From Allomuricauda sp. (GTDB lineage Bacteria > Bacteroidota > Bacteroidia > Flavobacteriales > Flavobacteriaceae), in NCBI GenBank assembly GCA_017795045.1, contig CP051244.1:1007804-1071803 (forward strand): 64,000 nucleotides of DNA. Reading direction: 5' to 3'. Positions within the stretch are counted from its first letter, which is position 1. Every line of letters starts with the position of its first letter. Below the pieces are notes generated by a model. The model did no database searches. It saw only the letters and a program-made list of their open reading frames with translations, and had not been told where the DNA came from. This document shows positions 56,085-64,000 of the stretch, one piece after another. The translations under genes were made by a program, and so were the position numbers.

Positions 56085-58127
56085 ATGAATAAACTAATAC
56101 TACCTTTTCTTCTTTTACTTGCTCTTGGGGTAAAATCCCAAGAGGTGTCCTTCGTGCAATTTGAGGAGGATGGGACTACCATTGCCCAAAAAGACCCTAT
56201 TTCAGACGCAACGTATTTGGATAGCCTTGACCATAGACAGCTGGCCAATTTTGCCAGAAAAAAGGGCATGGCCGCAAAGCTCATTAAAAAAGGGGACGAA
56301 TACTTTGATAAGATGTGGTATGCCGAAGCGGCCCGATTATATGACATAGTTCTTGAGAAATCTGGTGTAAAACACACTTTGGAACTACTTTCAAAAGCAG
56401 GAGACTCGCATTACTACAGTGGAAATCTGGAAAAATCATATGTCTGGTACAATGAACTGTACCAATTATATCCCAATGATATCACCGAAGACCATTTTTA
56501 CAAGTATGCCCACAGCCTAAAGGGCACTGGAAAATATCGTAGGGCGGCAAAACTCACCAAATTGTTTCGTCAGAAAAGGGACGAACCCCTTAATGAATTG
56601 GAAAGTACCGTCACCAATACTTGGAAAGGTCCCGCATCCGTAGAGATCAAGAACCTGGCGATAAACTCCAAATATTCTGATTTTGCCCCTATGTTCCACA
56701 AAGATTCTGAAGTGGTATTTGCATCGGCCAGGGATACCTCGTTCCTAACTACAAGAAGGTATAAATGGAACAACCAACCCTTTTTGGACCTCTATGTGGC
56801 CAAAACCAATTCCAAAGGAAATGACCTGTTTGGAGCGCAAAAGCTTTCAAAAATGGTCAATACCAAATACCACGAGGCTTCCGTGGCTTTTTCCCCTGAC
56901 CAAGAAACCATGTATTTTACCCGGAACAACTACGGCAAAAAACTAAAGCGCGGAAAAAATGGCATCAATCACTTAAAGATATATACCTCCAAATTTGTGG
57001 ACGGGGAATGGACCGAGGCCAAAGAAGTACCCTTTAACAGTGAAAACTATTCCACAGGACATCCTTCCGTAAGTCCTGATGGCAAAAAGATATATTTTGT
57101 TTCGGATCGTCCGGGAGGGTATGGACAAACCGATGTCTATGTGGCTGATATTTTGGAAACTGGTATGTTTTCCGAACCCAAAAATCTCGGTAGAACCATC
57201 AACACGGGAGGTAAAGAGATGTTTCCTTATGCCACCGAGGGTTCTCTGTATTTTTCATCCGATAGGGCCATGGGATTTGGGGGATTGGATATTTATAAGT
57301 CGGATTTTGCCCAAGACAACTTCAGTCCCGCTTACAACCTTGGCCAACCTATAAACAGCAGCAGGGACGATTTCTCCTATATTATTGATGCCGGTGGCGA
57401 GAAAGGATATTTTGCCTCAAACCGAAAAGGAGGCAAAGGGGATGACGACATTTATTCCTTTACCTATTCCCTAAACCGAAACGTAATTGCAGGAATAGTG
57501 AAAGATTATCAAACTCAAGAGCCCATTGCCGGAGCCAGAATTGTTTTGTTCAATCAAGAACAGAACCAAATGGCCGAAGTTGTCACGGATGCCGATGGTA
57601 GCTACCAGTTCAGAAATCTTGATCCAACATCCGAATATACGATCAAGGCAAGCAAAGACGGATATTTTGAAGATGTGCGAAACGCCATTACCAAGAATAA
57701 TGAGACCATTGGGGTTGCCCAATCCCTGAAAAAACTCAAAGAACTCATCGATGAGAAAAAACAACAGGTAGTCTTGGAGCCGGAGGCCATACACTTTAAT
57801 TTTGATCAGTATAACATACGCCCCCAAGCAGCCAAAGAGCTGGACAAATTAGTGGCCATACTCAATGAATATACGGATATGGTCATTAAGATCGAGGCGC
57901 ATACCGACGCCATTGGTCCTAGGGTATACAATAAATATCTTTCGGACAAACGGGCCAAATCCACTAGGGACTATATCATATCCCAGGGCATTGATCCTTC
58001 CAGGATTGAAAGCGCCATAGGATACGGCGAGGAGCGGTTACTTAATGATTGCTCAGATGGGATACGGTGTAACCGGGAAAGACATCGACAAAACCGGCGA
58101 TCGGAATTCATCATAGTTCGTCAGTAA
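56085..58127 (+). CDS. OmpA-family protein with TPR, beta-propeller and CarboxypepD-reg-like domains (PorE-like)
   Basis: About 680 residues. Signal peptide (1-18, GVKSQ) then TPR-like helices (about 55-175), a PD40/WD40-type propeller (FAPMFHKDSEVVFASARD, HEASVAFSPDQETMYFTRN, STGHPSVSPDGKKIYFVSD), a carboxypeptidase-regulatory domain (AGIVKDYQTQEPIAGARIVL, about 470-545) and a C-terminal OmpA peptidoglycan-binding domain (EAHTDAIGPRVYNKYLSDKR). The order matches PorE of the type IX secretion system. No porP/sprF gene follows, unlike most homologues. Confidence 0.88.
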   Translation: MNKLILPFLLLLALGVKSQEVSFVQFEEDGTTIAQKDPISDATYLDSLDHRQLANFARKKGMAAKLIKKGDEYFDKMWYAEAARLYDIVLEKSGVKHTLELLSKAGDSHYYSGNLEKSYVWYNELYQLYPNDITEDHFYKYAHSLKGTGKYRRAAKLTKLFRQKRDEPLNELESTVTNTWKGPASVEIKNLAINSKYSDFAPMFHKDSEVVFASARDTSFLTTRRYKWNNQPFLDLYVAKTNSKGNDLFGAQKLSKMVNTKYHEASVAFSPDQETMYFTRNNYGKKLKRGKNGINHLKIYTSKFVDGEWTEAKEVPFNSENYSTGHPSVSPDGKKIYFVSDRPGGYGQTDVYVADILETGMFSEPKNLGRTINTGGKEMFPYATEGSLYFSSDRAMGFGGLDIYKSDFAQDNFSPAYNLGQPINSSRDDFSYIIDAGGEKGYFASNRKGGKGDDDIYSFTYSLNRNVIAGIVKDYQTQEPIAGARIVLFNQEQNQMAEVVTDADGSYQFRNLDPTSEYTIKASKDGYFEDVRNAITKNNETIGVAQSLKKLKELIDEKKQQVVLEPEAIHFNFDQYNIRPQAAKELDKLVAILNEYTDMVIKIEAHTDAIGPRVYNKYLSDKRAKSTRDYIISQGIDPSRIESAIGYGEERLLNDCSDGIRCNRERHRQNRRSEFIIVRQ

Positions 58128-58135
58128 AACATAGC

Positions 58136-58161
58136 GCCCCGACAATGTCGGGGCTTTTTTT
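58136..58161 (+). terminator. Intrinsic terminator after the PorE-like gene
   Basis: GCCCCGAC (58136-58143) and GTCGGGGC (58147-58154) form an 8-bp perfect GC stem with an AAT loop, followed by seven T residues. Confidence 0.95.
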
Positions 58162-58303
58162 ATCCTTTTTCTTCCAATTGCTGCCCTACATCGACAATTT
58201 TGCTCGCCAAACAACACTCTCCTATCTTCCTTTCGTCGATGAATGCAGGTGTTTTGTGGATTCCAAGGGCTTGCCCTTCACTTTTATCTCTCTTTTTTGA
58301 CAT
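58160..58303 (-). pseudogene. Short minus-strand frame, possible thioredoxin-fold remnant
   Basis: A 47-residue frame starting MSKKRDKSEG contains ALGIHKTPAFIDE, like the cis-proline strand of thioredoxin/DsbA proteins, and a CC pair (GECCLASK). The frame is readable further upstream of its ATG to a TAG near 58355, so it may be a decayed fragment of a longer gene rather than a working one. No database check possible. Confidence 0.3.
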
Positions 58304-58376
58304 TTCGTCCTTTTGTTTTCCAAGGACGTATGGAAATCCAAATCTTTGCTAAGTCTTAAATCTTTAAACCATACTT

Positions 58377-58547
58377 ATGAAAAAATTATTACTCGTTAAA
58401 GAAATTTATTTAGAAGCTTTTCGAAATCTGGGACACATCCTTATAGAAAAGTACTTTAGAATATTTGCATGGTTCAGCTTTGTGATGTTCTTTATAGTTC
58501 TATATGCCTTTGTATACAGAATAGCCACAGGCTTTGCTTTTGACTAA
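58377..58547 (+). CDS. Small membrane protein, DUF6747-like
   Basis: A 56-residue protein: amphipathic N-terminal helix (MKKLLLVKEIYLEAFRNLG) and one membrane helix (FAWFSFVMFFIVLYAFVYR), ending IATGFAFD. I recall this as DUF6747, a small flavobacterial family. It stands alone between two intrinsic terminators. Role unknown. Confidence 0.8.
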   Translation: MKKLLLVKEIYLEAFRNLGHILIEKYFRIFAWFSFVMFFIVLYAFVYRIATGFAFD

Positions 58548-58571
58548 GAATTCTCCCGAGAAACATACAAA

Positions 58572-58612
58572 AAACAGGAAGGCCCGAACCAATGGTTCGG
58601 GCCTTCCTGTTT
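58572..58612. terminator. Bidirectional terminator between the DUF6747 and DUF4837 genes
   Basis: A perfect 19-bp inverted repeat, left arm AAACAGGAAGGCCCGAACC, with an AAT loop. On the minus strand six T residues follow, giving strong termination of the DUF4837 transcript; on the plus strand the arm itself ends in TTT. It separates two convergent genes. Confidence 0.95.
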
Positions 58613-58629
58613 AATCTGGAAAACCTTTT

Positions 58630-59619
58630 TTAGGGTGTTGGGTTGAAGTTGACCGTTTTTAGGATGGCCTCCAACTCGAACATATAATTTCTTTTTTCAG
58701 CTGAAGGGGCAAATGTAAAGCCTTCCAAAACCATTTTTCTTTGGTTTTCCTCATCATTTATAATGTAGGTCAAGAAAGGCCCAGCCATGGGATATCCACT
58801 GATCTCCCAAATACCCCGTACCTCAACTCCTTTTTTTCCTCCAATTTCCGCAGGGAAAACATAAGGAGCAAAAGCCTTTTCGGTGATCATAAAAGTATTT
58901 TCATATGGTCCTGGAACGTACTTTTCTCCTATGGAATCCCTCATCTTCACAATATCATCCACAAAAGTGGAGTCGTTGGAAAAACTGTTCCACGGCATTT
59001 CATAGGCAACAATGTTCATGGTCCCTTTTGGAATCTGGATATCCATCCACACAAAGTTCTTCTCGCGCTTTCCAACTTTATACAGCGAAGGAACTTGAAG
59101 ACTAAGTCCAAACTCCTCTTGCAGTGCCTTATCCTTGCTTAGGGAGCGTTTAAATCGGTTTTGGGCCTCCTCTATTTCCAACTGCTTAAAGGCGGCAACC
59201 GCCTTGGGGGCCAATGCATCCAAATTTTCTATCAACTCATCATGGTTTCTTCCCGTAACCACAGCAACTTTTTGAGGTGTGGCATATACATTGGATTTGA
59301 TATGCGCCACAGAGGTGGAATCTTGTTCTACAACCAGTACAGATCTGGAATACGTTGTAGCTCCCTTGAACACCCTGGGAGGCAATTGTGTAATCGTGAA
59401 AATAGGCTCTCTTTGGGGCACACCCAATACTTGGGCCGCAAAGTGTTCCCTTATCTTGTCCCCAACACCGCTCTGCCACAGTTCGGTGTCCATCACCACC
59501 ATTAACGAATTGATGCCTCCAGTTGACGGCGGAAGAAATTTTTGTTTTGATCCAGAGTCTTTACAAGACCATAGCACCATAAGGAATATGGCGCAACATA
59601 GTGTTCCAATTTTTTTCAT
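58630..59619 (-). CDS. DUF4837 lipoprotein
   Basis: 329 residues. Lipoprotein signal with Cys19 (LMVLWSC), then an alpha+beta domain: GGINSLMVVMDTELW, FTITQLPPRVFKGATTYSR, and KREKNFVWMDIQIPKGT with the typical GIWEISGYPMAGPFLTYI strand. DUF4837 occurs only in Bacteroidota and its function is unknown to me. It lies 12 bp after the lytic transglycosylase, probably in one operon. Confidence 0.9.
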   Translation of the reverse strand: MKKIGTLCCAIFLMVLWSCKDSGSKQKFLPPSTGGINSLMVVMDTELWQSGVGDKIREHFAAQVLGVPQREPIFTITQLPPRVFKGATTYSRSVLVVEQDSTSVAHIKSNVYATPQKVAVVTGRNHDELIENLDALAPKAVAAFKQLEIEEAQNRFKRSLSKDKALQEEFGLSLQVPSLYKVGKREKNFVWMDIQIPKGTMNIVAYEMPWNSFSNDSTFVDDIVKMRDSIGEKYVPGPYENTFMITEKAFAPYVFPAEIGGKKGVEVRGIWEISGYPMAGPFLTYIINDEENQRKMVLEGFTFAPSAEKRNYMFELEAILKTVNFNPTP

Positions 59620-59631
59620 CTCGAGTTAAAT

Positions 59632-61245
59632 TTACGAAGAACAATCGCACAATTTAAGTTTTGTGCCTGGTTTTAGGTTATTACTGCTAAGACCGTTCCA
59701 TTCTCGTAAATTTTCCACAGAAACCCCAGGATATTTTTTTGAAATGGTCCAAAGGGAATCCCCTGGCTGTACCGTGTGTACCTTTGAGTTGCTGGCCACA
59801 CTTCTTGAAGAAGATGATTTTGATGTGCTCGTTTTGGATGCCGCTGTCTTGTTGGGGATATACGGTTTTCTTGGGAAAATGGTCAGTCGTTGACCTACCC
59901 TAAGGTTGTTGCTCCGCAATCCGTTCCATCTTTTGATCTGACTTACCCCGACACCGTAGCGCTCTGCAATCTTACCCAAATAATCCCCACTCTTTACCTT
60001 GTACCGAATTTGGTCGTTGGCCGTGATCATTTGTGGAAGAGGCTTTTCCGAGGAATCCATCTCCTTCTTTACATAGGCATAAATCTGTTCCTCGTTGGCC
60101 ACAAACTTGCCAATCTTGGATTTTGGCAACCGAAGTGCATAGTTTTTACCCTTTACTTTTGGTATGATGTTAAGCTTGTATGCCGGGTTCAGCATTTCCA
60201 ATTCTTCGGTACTGATGTCCACCAACTTTGAGATTTGATCAAACGAAATCAAGTTCTTTACATGGATGGTATCCGTTTCAAAATAAGGTCTGTCCGCTTT
60301 CTTGTATTGTAGTCCGTGTTCCTCCGCATATTCAAAAATGTACATGGTCGCCAAAAATGCAGGTAGGTATCCCGCTGTTTCACGTGGAAGAAACGGACGT
60401 ATGTTCCAATAATTTTCATATCCTCCCGATCGGCGAATGGCCTTGTTTACATTTCCGGGCCCAGAGTTATAGGCGGCAAGGGCCAAATCCCAATCATCAA
60501 AAATATCATAGAGCTTGGAAAGGTATTTGCTGGCAGCCTTGGTTGCCATAATGGGATCATGGCGCTCATCCACATAACTGCTTACATCCAAACCATACAT
60601 TTTTCCCGTACTGTACATAAACTGCCACAAGCCTTTGGCCCCAACCCTAGATCGTGCCCTTGGATTCAATGCAGATTCTATAATGGCGAGGTATTTAATC
60701 TCCAAAGGAATGTCTTGGTTGTCCAATTCCTGTTCGAAAAGTGGGAAATAAAATTGACTTGCCGTGATCATCCGCTGCATCAAATCCCTTCTGCGCGTCA
60801 AAAAAGATTTGATCACACTTTCCAAAGAAGGGTTGTACGAAATATTGAAAGGCGTTTTTTCATTCATCAATGCCAAACGGGCCTTCAAAGTATCCGTGGG
60901 CAGATCCACCACAACAATGGAATCGCTTCCCGGCCCATTTTCAACTTCCAAAAGCATATCGCTGAACAACTGAGCGCTGCCGTGAAGTTCTTTAAGCCAC
61001 AGGCTGTCGTACTTTCGGGCAGCTTCCAAATCCTGCAATTGGATTTTTTCCTTGGAACCCACTTCCAGCTCCACCAAATTCCCATCGAGTTTCTTTTCCG
61101 ATACCGAAATGTTCTGGAGTTCCTCTGTCTTCAACTTGGTGGTATCCAAGGTAGAGGCTGGGATGGAATCAACTTGTTGGGCATATCCCAAGGGCGCTGC
61201 AAAAATCAGCGCTGCGTATACCGCTGTTTTTAAAATTTGGTTCAT
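59632..61245 (-). CDS. mltD: LysM-containing lytic transglycosylase (MltD-like)
   Basis: About 537 residues. Signal peptide (MNQILKTAVYAALIFAAPLG), then an SLT domain near 180-330: catalytic Glu in LAIIESALNPRARS, GAKGLWQFMYSTG and AYNSGPGNV. Two C-terminal LysM repeats follow (YKVKSGDYLGKIAERYGVGV and HTVQPGDSLWTISKKYPGVS) that bind peptidoglycan. It cleaves the glycan strand with anhydromuramic acid formation. Start at 61245 gives the signal peptide; 61326 adds a poor N-terminus. Confidence 0.93.
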   Translation of the reverse strand: MNQILKTAVYAALIFAAPLGYAQQVDSIPASTLDTTKLKTEELQNISVSEKKLDGNLVELEVGSKEKIQLQDLEAARKYDSLWLKELHGSAQLFSDMLLEVENGPGSDSIVVVDLPTDTLKARLALMNEKTPFNISYNPSLESVIKSFLTRRRDLMQRMITASQFYFPLFEQELDNQDIPLEIKYLAIIESALNPRARSRVGAKGLWQFMYSTGKMYGLDVSSYVDERHDPIMATKAASKYLSKLYDIFDDWDLALAAYNSGPGNVNKAIRRSGGYENYWNIRPFLPRETAGYLPAFLATMYIFEYAEEHGLQYKKADRPYFETDTIHVKNLISFDQISKLVDISTEELEMLNPAYKLNIIPKVKGKNYALRLPKSKIGKFVANEEQIYAYVKKEMDSSEKPLPQMITANDQIRYKVKSGDYLGKIAERYGVGVSQIKRWNGLRSNNLRVGQRLTIFPRKPYIPNKTAASKTSTSKSSSSRSVASNSKVHTVQPGDSLWTISKKYPGVSVENLREWNGLSSNNLKPGTKLKLCDCSS

Positions 61246-61364
61246 TTGGACAGGATTTGAGTTGTAGGGACCAACGAAAATGGCGTTTTTTTCTGAAATA
61301 CTAAAGTTTTTCAGACCAAAACACAATTATTTGGGATTAGTCCCATTAATCCATAACGTATGGA

Positions 61365-62555
61365 CTAGTCCAATATTGCAGCGATTCCTGGTAGGGTTCG
61401 CCCTTCAAGGCTCTCCAACATGGCGCCTCCTCCTGTGGACACGTAGCTCACTTTGTCCTCAAAACCGAATTGTTTTACGGCAGCCACGGAGTCTCCTCCG
61501 CCAACTAGGGAGAAAGCACCTTTTTGAGTAGCCTCATCTATATAGTTTCCAATGGCAATGGTTCCTTGGGCGAAGTTCTCCATTTCAAACACACCAACAG
61601 GACCGTTCCAAAGTATGGTCTTGGAGTTCAAGATCACTTCTTTAAAATTCTCCAAAGTCTTTGGCCCAGCATCCAACCCTTGCCACCCATCGGGGATTTT
61701 ATCCACTTCCACAAACTGGGTGTTGGCATTGTTGTCAAAAGCATCCGCTGCCAAAACATCCACAGGGATATGCACTTTGACCCCTTTGGCCTCTGCTTGT
61801 TTTAAAATGTCCAAGGCTAAATCCATTTTATCATCCTCACAAATGGAATCCCCTACGCTACCTCCTTTTGCCTTGACAAACGTATAGGTCATTCCACCTC
61901 CAATGATGAGGTTGTCCACCTTGTCCAAAATATTTTCAATAATAGTGATCTTGGACGATACTTTTGCCCCACCCAAAATGGCCGTTACCGGTTTTTCTCC
62001 GGTCTGCATCACTTTCTCGATAGCCTTGATTTCTTTGGCCAATAGATATCCAAAACATTTGTTGCCTGGGAAGAATTGGGCCACTATGGTGGTGGATGCA
62101 TGTGCTCTATGCGCTGTTCCGAAGGCATCGTTTATATAAATGTCCCCGTGCTTGGCCAAGGCTTCGGCAAAAGAGGTATCGCCTGCTTCTTCCTCTGCAT
62201 GGAACCGAAGGTTTTCCAACAAAAGAACCTCCCCGCTTTTTAGCTCGGCTACGGCATCATCCGCCACTTTACCCACACAGTTCCCGGCAAACTTTACTTG
62301 GACACCTATAATTTCCGATACCGTTTCACAAATATGGGAAAGGGACATGTCCGGGTTTACTTTTCCTTTTGGCCGTCCCAAATGGCTCATTAAAATGGCA
62401 GAACCCCCATCTTCCAAAACCTTAAGGATGGTAGGCTTTGCTGCCTCTATCCTACTGGTGTCCGTTACGTTAAAGTCGCCATCCAAAGGCACATTGAAAT
62501 CAACCCTGATCAATGCTTTCTTTCCATCAAAATTGTAATCGTCTATCGTCTTCAT
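61365..62555 (-). CDS. pgk: Phosphoglycerate kinase
   Basis: 396 residues, normal length. [10 protein letters not shown] near 18, SHLGRPKGK near 60, LLENLRFH near 115, and [13 protein letters not shown] with STGGGAMLE at the C-terminus cover the substrate and nucleotide sites. Converts 1,3-bisphosphoglycerate to 3-phosphoglycerate with ATP formation. A -7 box lies just upstream, and the lytic transglycosylase follows 119 bp later. Confidence 0.98.
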   Translation of the reverse strand: MKTIDDYNFDGKKALIRVDFNVPLDGDFNVTDTSRIEAAKPTILKVLEDGGSAILMSHLGRPKGKVNPDMSLSHICETVSEIIGVQVKFAGNCVGKVADDAVAELKSGEVLLLENLRFHAEEEAGDTSFAEALAKHGDIYINDAFGTAHRAHASTTIVAQFFPGNKCFGYLLAKEIKAIEKVMQTGEKPVTAILGGAKVSSKITIIENILDKVDNLIIGGGMTYTFVKAKGGSVGDSICEDDKMDLALDILKQAEAKGVKVHIPVDVLAADAFDNNANTQFVEVDKIPDGWQGLDAGPKTLENFKEVILNSKTILWNGPVGVFEMENFAQGTIAIGNYIDEATQKGAFSLVGGGDSVAAVKQFGFEDKVSYVSTGGGAMLESLEGRTLPGIAAILD

Positions 62556-62578
62556 GTAGTGTGTCTTTATAAGAAGTC

Positions 62579-62586
62579 CAAAAGTA
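62579..62586 (-). promoter_or_regulatory. Bacteroidota -7 promoter box of pgk
   Basis: Minus strand TACTTTTG, exact TAnnTTTG match, 23 bp upstream of the pgk ATG at 62555. A matching -33 TTG is not evident. Confidence 0.5.
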
Positions 62587-62675
62587 AAGATTTCCTGCCT
62601 TTTGCCTTGGCCCCTGTTGTTATTTTTTGGTTGCTAATCCAAAAAAACGTGAAAAGACCAAGCCCCTAAAAACCT

Positions 62676-62683
62676 TATCTTTG
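62676..62683 (+). promoter_or_regulatory. Bacteroidota -7 promoter box of holB
   Basis: TATCTTTG, exact TAnnTTTG match, ends 4 bp before the holB ATG at 62688, so the transcript may be leaderless or nearly so. No clear -33 element. Confidence 0.45.
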
Positions 62684-62687
62684 GTGC

Positions 62688-63839
62688 ATGTTGTTCAAAA
62701 ATGTCCTGGGCCTGGAGCACATTAAAAACCATTTGGTGACCACCGCCGATTCTGGCAGGGTGGCCCACGCGCAATTATTTATTGGCCCGGAAGGGTCAGG
62801 GGTGCTTCCCATGGCATTGGCCTATGCCCAGTATCTGCTCTGCAGCAACACTGGCGGTGAAAATGAAGGTGGCGATGCTGTTTGCAACACCAAATGTGCC
62901 TCTTTATCCCATCCCGACCTCCATTTTGCCTTTCCCGTAGCCAGTTCGGACAAGGTGAAATCACATGCGGTGAGCGACCATTATCTACAGGAATGGAGGC
63001 AATTTGTAAAAGAACAGTCCTATGGCAATCTTTTTGATTGGTACAGACATATCGGTATTGAGAAAAAGCAGGGGCAAATTGGTGTGGACGAAGCCCAGGA
63101 TATGGTCAAAAAGCTTTCTTTGAAATCGTATGAGGGCGGGTACAAGATCCTAATCGTTTGGATGGCCGAAAAAATGAACATCTCGGCCGCCAACAAACTG
63201 CTCAAACTTGTTGAGGAGCCGCCCCAAAAAACCATTTTGCTCTTGTTGGCAGAAGAGGAGGAGCAAATCATCAACACCATCAGGTCACGGTGTCAGATTT
63301 TACATTTCCCCCCTTTGGCGGAACAAAATATATTGGACGAACTCGTCAACCGTGGCGTGAGTCAGCCCGATGCGCATGCCATAGCGCAAGAGGCCCATGG
63401 GAATTTCAACAAGGCTTTGGACCTGTTGAACAAAGATTCCGAGGATCTTGTTTTTGAGCGTTGGTTTGTACAATGGGTGAGGAGCGCCTTCAAGGCAAAG
63501 GGCAACAAAGCTGCTATCCAGGAACTTATCTTATGGAGTGATGAAGTGGCCAAAACAGGTAGGGAAGTACAAAAACAGTTCTTGAGCTATTGCCTGTCTA
63601 TTATGCGCCAAGCCTTATTGCTGAACTACAATGCGCATGAACTTGTGTATACCAAAATCCATATGGAGGACTTTGACCTCAAACGTTTTGCTCCCTTTGT
63701 CCACGAAAACAATATTTTGGATATTGTAGAGGAATTGGAAAAGGCCATTTTTCACGTGGAACGCAATGGGAATTCCAAATTGATCTTTACCGACCTGTCC
63801 ATAAAACTAACCCGGCTTTTGCATGCCAAAGCCGCATAA
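62688..63839 (+). CDS. holB: DNA polymerase III subunit delta-prime
   Basis: 383 residues of the clamp-loader AAA+ family. GLEHIKNHLVTTADSGRVAH at the start, a degenerate P-loop (IGPEGSGVLPM lacking the usual Lys, as is common for delta-prime), LVEEPPQKTILLLLAEEEE and the RSRCQ (SRC) motif. The stationary clamp-loader subunit. The next gene starts 11 bp later. Confidence 0.92.
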   Translation: MLFKNVLGLEHIKNHLVTTADSGRVAHAQLFIGPEGSGVLPMALAYAQYLLCSNTGGENEGGDAVCNTKCASLSHPDLHFAFPVASSDKVKSHAVSDHYLQEWRQFVKEQSYGNLFDWYRHIGIEKKQGQIGVDEAQDMVKKLSLKSYEGGYKILIVWMAEKMNISAANKLLKLVEEPPQKTILLLLAEEEEQIINTIRSRCQILHFPPLAEQNILDELVNRGVSQPDAHAIAQEAHGNFNKALDLLNKDSEDLVFERWFVQWVRSAFKAKGNKAAIQELILWSDEVAKTGREVQKQFLSYCLSIMRQALLLNYNAHELVYTKIHMEDFDLKRFAPFVHENNILDIVEELEKAIFHVERNGNSKLIFTDLSIKLTRLLHAKAA

Positions 63840-63850
63840 ATAAAGCAACC

Positions 63851-64000
63851 ATGGAAAACTTTACCAACAACGCCACCGAAATTATACTACTGATTTTTTT
63901 GACCATTACTTTCTTGCAAAGCGGCATAGACAAAATCATTGACTGGAGGGGAAACCTCAGTTGGCTCAACGGGCATTTTGCCAAAACAGCTTTTAAAGGC
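63851..64000 (+). CDS. DoxX-like membrane protein, N-terminal part (cut by window edge)
   Basis: The first 50 residues are readable: MENFTNNATEIILLIFLTIT, then FLQSGIDKIIDWRGN, LSWLNGHFAKTAFKG. One membrane helix followed by the GIDKIIDW turn is typical of DoxX-family proteins. In the same direction and 11 bp after holB. Confidence 0.7.
   Translation, partial: MENFTNNATEIILLIFLTITFLQSGIDKIIDWRGNLSWLNGHFAKTAFKG

Noticed and set aside
60559..61233. 224-residue plus-strand frame opposite mltD
   Set aside because: Covers the SLT domain and the N-terminal part of a clear lytic transglycosylase on the other strand; no independent signature.

Overview
The window looks like chromosomal DNA from a marine member of the Flavobacteriaceae (Bacteroidota), of the Muricauda/Allomuricauda type. 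Evidence read from the sequence: type IX secretion and gliding components (a PorW/SprE-like lipoprotein and a PorE-like OmpA protein); small families I know only from Flavobacteriia (DUF6341, DUF6427, DUF6747, DUF4837, DUF4254); Bacteroidota promoter boxes (TTG ... TAnnTTTG); and an ATP synthase subunit a with a secretory leader. Genus-level placement is inference. No rRNA, tRNA, CRISPR array, insertion sequence or phage was recognised.

Layout. 0-5.2 kb: a minus-strand run porW, bactofilin, atpZ, a small membrane protein, atpB, atpE and the first codons of atpF. 5.3-9.7 kb: housekeeping and stress genes (GlxA-type regulator, DUF2461, SnoaL-like protein, PaaE-like flavo-iron-sulfur reductase, patatin lipase). 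10-12.3 kb: an arsenosugar-type set (TIGR04282 glycosyltransferase, AhpD-like protein, radical SAM ArsS). 12.3-15.8 kb: seven small unrecognised minus-strand genes resembling a polymorphic-toxin immunity cluster without a toxin. 15.9-17.7 kb: two paralogous exported proteins. 18-22.8 kb: TetR regulator, family 9 glycosyltransferase with DUF4254, DUF6427/DUF6341 and purD.

23-55.5 kb is a large surface-polysaccharide locus, almost all on the minus strand. It holds an initiating WecA/MraY-type transferase, UXS, two GT4 transferases, Wzy, a WaaL-like ligase, Wzx, Wzz, an MBOAT/SGNH acylation pair, RmlABCD for dTDP-L-rhamnose, and WbpB/D/E/I homologues plus WbpG-HisH-HisF. The last group predicts a ManNAc(3NAm)A-type di-N-acylated amidino uronic acid like that of Pseudomonas aeruginosa B-band O antigen. 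No UDP-sugar 6-dehydrogenase is present, so UDP-GlcNAcA and UDP-GlcA must be made elsewhere.

The most unusual part is a plus-strand cassette at 27.7-34.2 kb embedded in this minus-strand locus: DUF4956 membrane protein, CotH-type kinase fused to a right-handed beta-helix, VTC-type polyphosphate polymerase, a lipoprotein inorganic pyrophosphatase and a secreted helical-barrel protein. I propose a split VTC-like polyphosphate synthesis/export system combined with extracytoplasmic phosphotransfer.

55.6-64 kb: TatA, the PorE-like OmpA protein, a small DUF6747 gene between two strong terminators, DUF4837 lipoprotein, a MltD-type lytic transglycosylase, pgk, holB and the start of a DoxX-like gene.
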